Assembly: GCA_022600395.1 (NCBI GenBank)
Contig: JAHZKM010000019.1
Span: 1 to 7,491, forward strand
DNA: 7,491 nt
Reading direction: 5' to 3'
Origin: Pseudomonadota bacterium
GTDB lineage: Bacteria > Pseudomonadota > Gammaproteobacteria > PS1 > Pseudothioglobaceae
Shown here: positions 1 to 3,970 of the stretch, one piece after another
Layout of the letters: each line of letters opens with the position of its first letter
Numbering within the stretch: position 1 is the first letter of the stretch
Program-made: the position numbers and the translations under genes
Notes under the pieces: generated by a model
The model's database searches: none
Told to the model about the DNA's origin: nothing
The model's input: the letters and a program-made list of their open reading frames with translations, nothing else

Positions 1-1
1 C

Positions 2-583
2 GCTCAAGGCAAGCCAAATCCAGCTTCAAAAGCGCTTTACATGAGCAAGGGTTGTGTCGGTTGTCACGGTCCAACACTAGCAGGTAATGAAATGTTAGGA
101 TCAGCTAATTTAAGTGATAATATTTATCGTTTTAAGGCAGAAGACCAGCATGCTTCAGTGGTGCGTACCATTCTTCATGGAGTTAACCAAGCTCATGATC
201 CGCAAACACAAGATGCGGTAATGCCAGCGTTTGGTCAGTCTAGTGTGATTGATGCAGTGCAGCTTAAAAAACTTACAGTTTATGTTCATCAGTTAGGTGG
301 TGGCGATCCTTTGCCAGAAATTGCTAAAAAAATTAAAGCCTCAACGGACACTAAATACAAGCCAGTTGCTGCTAAGAGTAATTCTTATGCAGATATGATT
401 GTTGCAGCCAAGGCAAATTATCAAAAGAATCTTGATCAAAATATGGGTTGGAGAGATACTGGCAAAATGATCAAAGAAGCTGAAAAAAATAAAGATGCAG
501 CATTAGCCAAAAAAGCAAACATGCAAGCGGTTAACGCCCTGAGACAAGCGTCAGTGTCTGGCAATGCAGGCCCAAGATTTTAA
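2..583 (+). CDS. ccoP: C-terminal part of a c-type cytochrome, probably cbb3 oxidase subunit CcoP, with a C-terminal extension
   Basis: The gene is cut by the left window edge; the frame is open from base 2 and ends with TAA at 581-583. Visible is one class I cytochrome c domain: a haem-binding CVGCH at nt 53-67 and a probable Met axial ligand in VMPAFG at nt 218-235. The end of the domain, KLTVYVHQLGGG, is typical of the second haem domain of CcoP. CcoP passes electrons from the bc1 complex or soluble cytochromes to the CcoN catalytic core at the inner membrane, periplasmic side. Ordinary CcoP stops soon after this Gly-rich end. Here about 90 further residues follow (nt 311-580), Lys/Ala-rich, probably helical, with a WRDTGKMIK motif and a GPRF end. 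That tail recalls SoxXA-binding (SoxK/SAXB) proteins from memory. The oxidase assignment is likely; another periplasmic dihaem cytochrome is possible. Confidence 0.8.
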   Translation, partial: AQGKPNPASKALYMSKGCVGCHGPTLAGNEMLGSANLSDNIYRFKAEDQHASVVRTILHGVNQAHDPQTQDAVMPAFGQSSVIDAVQLKKLTVYVHQLGGGDPLPEIAKKIKASTDTKYKPVAAKSNSYADMIVAAKANYQKNLDQNMGWRDTGKMIKEAEKNKDAALAKKANMQAVNALRQASVSGNAGPRF

Positions 584-598
584 TAGTATTTAAGCGTT

Positions 599-629
599 AA
601 AAAATGCCTCGTTATGAGGCATTTTTTTT
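599..629 (+). terminator. Intrinsic terminator after the cytochrome gene
   Basis: A 12-bp perfect stem runs from 599-610 (ends in ATGCCTC) to 616-627 (starts with GAGGCAT), with a 5-nt loop GTTAT and a run of eight T at 622-629. It starts 16 nt after the cytochrome stop codon, so it should end that operon. The A-run on the 5' side would also let it work on the other strand, but no minus-strand gene reads into it. Confidence 0.9.
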
Positions 630-684
630 ATTCAATAAAAAGTAATAAAACAATGATTTTTATTAAATAAAGATAAACATTGTT

Positions 685-693
685 TGGTATAAT
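685..693 (+). promoter_or_regulatory. Extended -10 promoter of the tRNA-Thr gene
   Basis: A consensus TATAAT at 688-693 is preceded by TG at 685-686, giving the extended -10 form TGGTATAAT. No good -35 hexamer lies 16-18 nt upstream, which fits an extended -10 promoter. The segment after it, TTGCGC at 694-699, is GC-rich for this AT-rich region. That is a known feature of stable-RNA promoters under stringent control, so growth-rate control is inferred. Transcription would start near 700, just before the tRNA at 704. Confidence 0.75.
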
Positions 694-703
694 TTGCGCT
701 ATT

Positions 704-779
704 GCCGAAGTAGCACAGTTGGTAGTGCAACTGATTTGTAATCAGTAGGTCGCCAGTTCGAGTCCGGCCTTCGGCACCA
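704..779 (+). tRNA. tRNA-Thr (anticodon TGT)
   Basis: This is a complete 76-nt cloverleaf. The acceptor stem GCCGAAG (704-710) pairs with CTTCGGC (769-775). The D stem is GCAC/GTGC. The anticodon stem ACTGA/TCAGT encloses loop TTTGTAA, with anticodon TGT at 737-739 reading ACA. The T loop is TTCGAGT. The discriminator is A776 and CCA is encoded at 777-779. The T stem has one A-C mismatch, which E. coli tRNA-Thr(TGU) also has. The gene stands alone between two terminators, so it is a one-gene transcription unit. Confidence 0.97.
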
Positions 780-790
780 TATCAAAATCT

Positions 791-817
791 AAACCCAGAG
801 TCTTATCTGGGTTTTTT
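791..817 (+). terminator. Intrinsic terminator after tRNA-Thr
   Basis: The stem AAACCCAGA (791-799) pairs with TCTGGGTTT (806-814) across a 6-nt loop and runs into a T tract (812-817). It lies 12 nt after the tRNA CCA end and defines the 3' end of the precursor. Confidence 0.88.
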
Positions 818-1121
818 ATTTTTAGATGGTTTACGTTTTCATAATATCTGGAAACTCTAAAGTTTGTAATGAACGTTTTCAGCCTAAACCACTGATAATG
901 GCTTTTAATATACTTTGATCCATGCAATTAGCAAGATTAACGCCGTTCCTTGTCGTTTTCAAAAAAAATCAAATTTTTTTAATTAGTGGCAAAAACTATT
1001 AAAAAACGTCATAAAACTCATGACTTATTAGGAAAACCACTCATAAGTCTATCTTTAATAAAAAAGAGTCAAAATATTCTAATACAAAATCCTGGATTTT
1101 CGTTATTTTTGAAATAAATAA
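818..1121. other. Intergenic stretch without a supported gene
   Basis: About 300 bases of very AT-rich DNA lie between the tRNA-Thr terminator and the 3' end of the minus-strand regulator gene. I see no coding region. Three copies of CGTTTTCA sit at 834-841, 874-881 and 954-961. A 10-bp hairpin with one mismatch lies at 1022-1049 (GACTTATTAG / CTCATAAGTC). An AT-rich palindrome AAAATCCTGGATTTT lies at 1086-1100, and a 7-bp hairpin GTTATTT/AAATAAC at 1102-1122. The last two could weakly terminate the regulator transcript, but neither has a clean T tract on that strand. Confidence 0.6.
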
Positions 1122-1847
1122 CTAGGAATGTAAGCAATTCGGGGTTTTAAAGAAGGCACAATCAGCGCCTATTACTGGGTCACAATAGGCGCACAATTCA
1201 TCACCATTCTCTAGTTTAATTTTTTTATTATCTAAAAGAATTCCCTCTTTTTTTAACTCGGATAGCGCTCTAGAAAAAGATTCTGGTTGCATACCTAAAT
1301 AAGCAGCAATTAACGATTTTGGGTAAGGTAACTCAAAAGTAGAGTTAATTTTTGAGTGCACTAAATACCAGCCCACTTTTTCTTTGGCAGTTTTGAGTTG
1401 TAGCACCTCTGCACTAAGCATAAGGCTTTGGACGCTATTAGCTAAATATTGTACAATGTTTAGGGAAAATTGATGGTGATCTGCCATAGTTTTAGCAATA
1501 GATTCTTGCGAGAAGTAAAATAGAGTGGTTTTTTTTACAAAATCTGCTGCAACATCATAATGAGGTGAAAAATGCATAGGAGAAACAAGATCTTTTTTAT
1601 CAACAATCTTCAAGACAATTTCGTCTCCGCGTTCATCAATCTTAGTTAATTTGAACAAGCCGTCAAAATTAATATAGAGCCTGGAATGCTCTTTAGAGTT
1701 GAACGTGACAATTTCATTTTTATGAAATTGCCTTACTTGCAAAGTTTCAAACAAGGGTTGGAGCTCCTTCTGAGTTAGATTATTAAAAAGAGGGAGCTTA
1801 TATAAATAGCTGTAATATTGTTCTAAATGTTTTTTAGTTGGGACCAT
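1122..1847 (-). CDS. Crp/Fnr-family transcriptional regulator with a C-terminal four-cysteine cluster
   Basis: This is a 241-residue cytoplasmic DNA-binding regulator counted from the ATG at 1847. Residues about 17-125 form the cyclic-nucleotide-binding-like beta barrel, 126-160 the long dimerisation helix, and 172-210 a winged helix-turn-helix. The recognition helix QPESFSRAL keeps the Glu189, Ser192 and Arg193 pattern (E-xx-SR) that FNR-type proteins use to read TTGAT half-sites. A perfect such site lies upstream of the gene. E. coli FNR carries its [4Fe-4S] cysteines at the N-terminus and one in the barrel. This protein has none there. Its only four cysteines are C219, C222, C230 and C238 (CX2CX7CX7C) at the extreme C-terminus. 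An oxygen- or NO-sensing iron-sulfur cluster is plausible, as is zinc binding. A TTG at 1886 would add 13 residues, but the predicted promoter overlaps it. Neither start has a clear ribosome site. The divergent neighbour is hemN, a classic FNR target. Confidence 0.88.
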   Translation of the reverse strand: MVPTKKHLEQYYSYLYKLPLFNNLTQKELQPLFETLQVRQFHKNEIVTFNSKEHSRLYINFDGLFKLTKIDERGDEIVLKIVDKKDLVSPMHFSPHYDVAADFVKKTTLFYFSQESIAKTMADHHQFSLNIVQYLANSVQSLMLSAEVLQLKTAKEKVGWYLVHSKINSTFELPYPKSLIAAYLGMQPESFSRALSELKKEGILLDNKKIKLENGDELCAYCDPVIGADCAFFKTPNCLHS

Positions 1848-1886
1848 GGTAAAGAATTGTAGCAGACCAGAGTAAATATAGTTCAA

Positions 1887-1916
1887 ATTATTTAGTTTTT
1901 TCTTGATCTATATCAA
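1887..1916 (-). promoter_or_regulatory. Possible promoter of the Crp/Fnr regulator gene
   Basis: Read on the minus strand, TTGATA (1916-1911) could serve as -35 and AATAAT (1892-1887) as -10, with an 18-nt spacer. Transcription would start near 1880, about 33 nt before the ATG at 1847. The -35 is the inner part of the FNR box. A bound regulator would therefore sit between -35 and -10 and repress its own gene. This rests on hexamer matches only. Confidence 0.4.
1903..1916. promoter_or_regulatory. Perfect FNR box (TTGAT-N4-ATCAA)
   Basis: TTGAT (1903-1907), CTAT, ATCAA (1912-1916) is an exact match to the FNR/ANR consensus palindrome. Its centre, 1909.5, is about 41.5 nt before the start site predicted from the downstream -10 (about 1951). 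That is the standard class II activator position. It lies in the divergent region between the Crp/Fnr regulator and hemN, so the regulator itself, or a separate FNR in the genome, probably binds here. Confidence 0.88.
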
Positions 1917-1934
1917 GGGTTCATTTCGGACTGA

Positions 1935-1943
1935 TGATAAAAT
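1935..1943 (+). promoter_or_regulatory. Extended -10 of the FNR-dependent rightward promoter
   Basis: TGATAAAAT contains the hexamer TAAAAT at 1938-1943 (five of six consensus bases) with TG one base before it. Counting about 7 nt on, transcription would start near 1950-1951. This places the FNR box at -41.5, where it replaces a -35 element. The exact geometric fit between the box and the -10 is the main support. Confidence 0.65.
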
Positions 1944-1950
1944 TAAATTC

Positions 1951-2027
1951 TCTCCCCCGGGGTTGATTGAACAATTAGCCCCACCCTATTAAACCAAATC
2001 CCTGTTTTTAATTCTCAGGGATTTTTA
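1951..2027 (+). ncRNA. Predicted structured hemN leader or short FNR-activated RNA
   Basis: From the predicted start site to the end of the T tract is about 77 nt. In order it holds a C-rich 5' end (CTCCCCC, 1952-1958), a 10-bp hairpin with two G-U pairs (GGGGTTGATT 1959-1968, loop GAAC, AATTAGCCCC 1973-1982), an unstructured linker, and a terminator-like hairpin (1996-2026). hemN starts only 14 nt further on. Either the hairpins attenuate hemN, or this is a small RNA made at low oxygen, in the manner of E. coli FnrS, with hemN fed by read-through. I recognise no known RNA family. Expression and exact ends are inferred. Confidence 0.4.
1996..2026 (+). terminator. Terminator-like hairpin just before hemN
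   Basis: A 9-bp perfect stem, AAATCCCTG (1996-2004) with CAGGGATTT (2016-2024), has an 11-nt A/T-rich loop and a T5 run (2022-2026). It looks like an intrinsic terminator of moderate strength, because the loop is large and only five pairs are G-C. It lies inside the predicted hemN leader, so it would stop most transcripts short of the gene unless it is disrupted or read through. Confidence 0.6.
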
Positions 2028-2040
2028 TAAGCAGAGTAAT

Positions 2041-3402
2041 TTGAGTTTATTTGATTTATCGTTGATTAAAAAATATAACCGATCTGGTCCAAGATACACC
2101 TCTTACCCGACGGCAAATAATTTTTCAGCATTCACTCAAAGCGATTATAAAGATCAAGTGATGTTGAGCAACGAACGCCAAGGGCCGATTTCACTATATT
2201 GTCATATTCCGTTTTGTAATACGGTGTGTTTTTACTGTGGCTGCAATAAGGTTGTGACTAAGGATAAAGGCAAAGCCGAGCATTATTTGGACGCTTTATT
2301 TAATGAGATTGATAAACAAGGTGCGCTGTTTGATTCTGAGCGTCAAGTGGAGCAAATGCATTTTGGTGGTGGCACACCTACGTTTTTATCAAACCAGCAA
2401 ATTCTACGCCTCAGTGAGAAACTTCAGAGTGTTTTTAACTTTTCAAAACATGGCGAATATTCAATTGAAATTGACCCAAGAGGTGTTGACGAAGGCACGA
2501 TTAAAGCTTTGGCGAAAGCACGGTTTAATCGTATTAGTCTAGGTGTACAAGATTTCAATACCGCCGTGCAAAAAGCAGTTAATCGCGTTCAAAGTTTTGA
2601 GCAGACGCAGTCTGTGATTAAGCTTGCTCGCGACTATAATTTTGAGTCAATTAGTATTGATTTGATTTACGGTCTGCCAAAGCAGTCGGTTGAAAGTTTT
2701 AAAACCACGCTTAAGCAAATTAGTGAGCTCAAGCCCGATAGAATTTCTCTGTTTAATTATGCACATTTGCCCGAACTATTTAAGCCGCAGCGACGTATTG
2801 ATGTTTTAGAGTTGCCAAATGCGGATGAAAAATTGGCCATTTTTAAATATTCAATGGATTTTTTGCTGGAACAAGGCTATGCTTATATTGGCATGGATCA
2901 CTTCGCTTTGCCAGAAGATCCTTTAGCTATTGCTCAGCAACAAGGACACCTGTATCGGAATTTTCAGGGATATTCTACGCATGCTGATTGTGATATTGTA
3001 GGACTAGGGTTGAGTTCTATTGGTCAGGTTGGCGATAGTTTTTCTCAGAATGAAAAAAATCTACAACAGTATTATGAAACAATCGAGTCGGGTGATTTGC
3101 CAGTCATTAAGGGTCAAATTATTCAAGCCGACGACAAAATCAGACGCGCCGTTATTATGGATCTAATTTGTCACTTCAAGCTGGATTTTGACAAAATTGA
3201 AGCGAACTTTAATATTGATTTTAACAACTACTTTGCCGACGCTTTAAATGAACTAGGTGAGATGCATAAGGACGGCCTTATTGAACTAACTGAGAATTCT
3301 ATTAAAGTAATGGAAAGAGGAAAGTTACTAATTCGTAATATTTGTATGGTGTTTGATGCTTATCTATCTAGCAGCAAAACCCAGTTTTCTAAAACGATCT
3401 AA
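2041..3402 (+). CDS. hemN: Oxygen-independent coproporphyrinogen III dehydrogenase
   Basis: HemN is a cytoplasmic radical SAM enzyme. It oxidatively decarboxylates coproporphyrinogen III to protoporphyrinogen IX without O2, allowing haem synthesis at low oxygen, for example for cbb3 oxidase. At 453 residues it matches the family (E. coli about 457) along its whole length. The radical SAM cluster motif is C59-x3-C63-x2-C66, followed by C68 as in E. coli HemN. GGGTP at 109-113 and GVQDF at 168-172 contribute to SAM binding. IGMDHFA (283-289), NFQGY (307-311) and the end IRNICM (431-436) are HemN signatures that separate it from HemW. The start is TTG: the N-terminus aligns with E. coli HemN there and no better codon lies upstream. 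The ribosome site is weak (GCAGAG). An FNR box and a hairpin-rich leader precede it. Its last 14 bp overlap the 3' end of lolA. Confidence 0.97.
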   Translation: MSLFDLSLIKKYNRSGPRYTSYPTANNFSAFTQSDYKDQVMLSNERQGPISLYCHIPFCNTVCFYCGCNKVVTKDKGKAEHYLDALFNEIDKQGALFDSERQVEQMHFGGGTPTFLSNQQILRLSEKLQSVFNFSKHGEYSIEIDPRGVDEGTIKALAKARFNRISLGVQDFNTAVQKAVNRVQSFEQTQSVIKLARDYNFESISIDLIYGLPKQSVESFKTTLKQISELKPDRISLFNYAHLPELFKPQRRIDVLELPNADEKLAIFKYSMDFLLEQGYAYIGMDHFALPEDPLAIAQQQGHLYRNFQGYSTHADCDIVGLGLSSIGQVGDSFSQNEKNLQQYYETIESGDLPVIKGQIIQADDKIRRAVIMDLICHFKLDFDKIEANFNIDFNNYFADALNELGEMHKDGLIELTENSIKVMERGKLLIRNICMVFDAYLSSSKTQFSKTI

Positions 3403-3970
3403 TAATATCAAAATCATCCGCTAATTCCAAGACAAAATCGGTCTTTTCTAGCTTGGGGTTAAGAGCCATCTTGCTAAAAGTGACTTGAATTTTTTGACCC
3501 AATGGGTTTGTTAGGCGAATAGCGTGTAGCAGATTTTGGCGAAACCCAAAGCTAAGCTGATTGGGTTGCTGTGTTGCGTACCAATTAACATTCGACTCAC
3601 TATGTGTATATTTTGGTAAGCTTTGTAGTTGTTCAGGTCGATTAAGTAGCCAATATAAGGGCGTTTCTTTTAGCTCAGTCATTGCTCGTTGACTCGCTTG
3701 CTCTAATTCGGTATCAACCAGCCAAAGTTCATGATTATTGAGCAATAAAGTTTGTTTGATAGGCGAGTGTGTTTGCCAAATAAAAGATGCAGGTCGTTTA
3801 AACCGTAAGTAGCCAGAAGTTTGAGTTAAGGGTTTTTTCTCATCGGTATAGATCTGCTGAGTAAAGTCAGCACTAAGCGTTTCAAATGAGTTGAAAAAAT
3901 CTTCAAACTCATTATTGGCCAAAGCAACACTACAAAAACATAAGGTCAATGCACCTATAAGATTAGTCAT
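3389..3970 (-). CDS. lolA: Outer-membrane lipoprotein carrier protein LolA
   Basis: LolA is a periplasmic chaperone that takes lipoproteins from the LolCDE transporter and hands them to LolB at the outer membrane. The product has 193 residues from the ATG at 3970. It starts with a signal peptide: hydrophobic core NLIGALTLCFC, probable cleavage after VALA at residue 18. The mature part follows the LolA pattern: an early SADFTQ segment, GYLRFKRPASFIWQ (compare GDLWVKRPNLFNW in E. coli), then the LLLNNHELWLVD strand pair. The ATG overlaps the ftsK stop by 8 bp, so translational coupling is likely. An in-frame ATG at 4015 would add 15 polar residues before the signal peptide and is less likely. 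The order ftsK-lolA is conserved in gammaproteobacteria. The gene converges on hemN, and I see no terminator between them. Confidence 0.93.
   Translation of the reverse strand: MTNLIGALTLCFCSVALANNEFEDFFNSFETLSADFTQQIYTDEKKPLTQTSGYLRFKRPASFIWQTHSPIKQTLLLNNHELWLVDTELEQASQRAMTELKETPLYWLLNRPEQLQSLPKYTHSESNVNWYATQQPNQLSFGFRQNLLHAIRLTNPLGQKIQVTFSKMALNPKLEKTDFVLELADDFDIIRSF

Noticed and set aside
921..923. Minus-strand ATG opening a 14-codon frame in the spacer 818-1121
   Set aside because: No ribosome site, no recognisable sequence, and a frame this short is expected by chance.
742..927. Minus-strand 61-codon open frame starting with TTG
   Set aside because: Its C-terminal end is the reverse complement of the tRNA-Thr 3' half (giving a KAGLELATY-type peptide, a well-known false protein call) and it runs through the tRNA terminator. 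No ribosome site.
1848..1886. N-terminal extension of the Crp/Fnr regulator from a TTG at 1886
   Set aside because: It would add 13 residues without similarity, has no ribosome site, and the predicted -10 and start site (about 1880) overlap it. It remains possible if the promoter prediction is wrong. It adds no cysteine either way.
1963..1976. Second FNR box downstream of the first (TTGAT TGAA CAATT)
   Set aside because: Only the left half-site matches; the right half does not fit ATCAA. The bases are better explained as part of the hairpin at 1959-1982.
2303..2542. 79-codon open frame in another frame of hemN
   Set aside because: It lies fully inside the conserved radical SAM domain of HemN, with no ribosome site or recognisable product.
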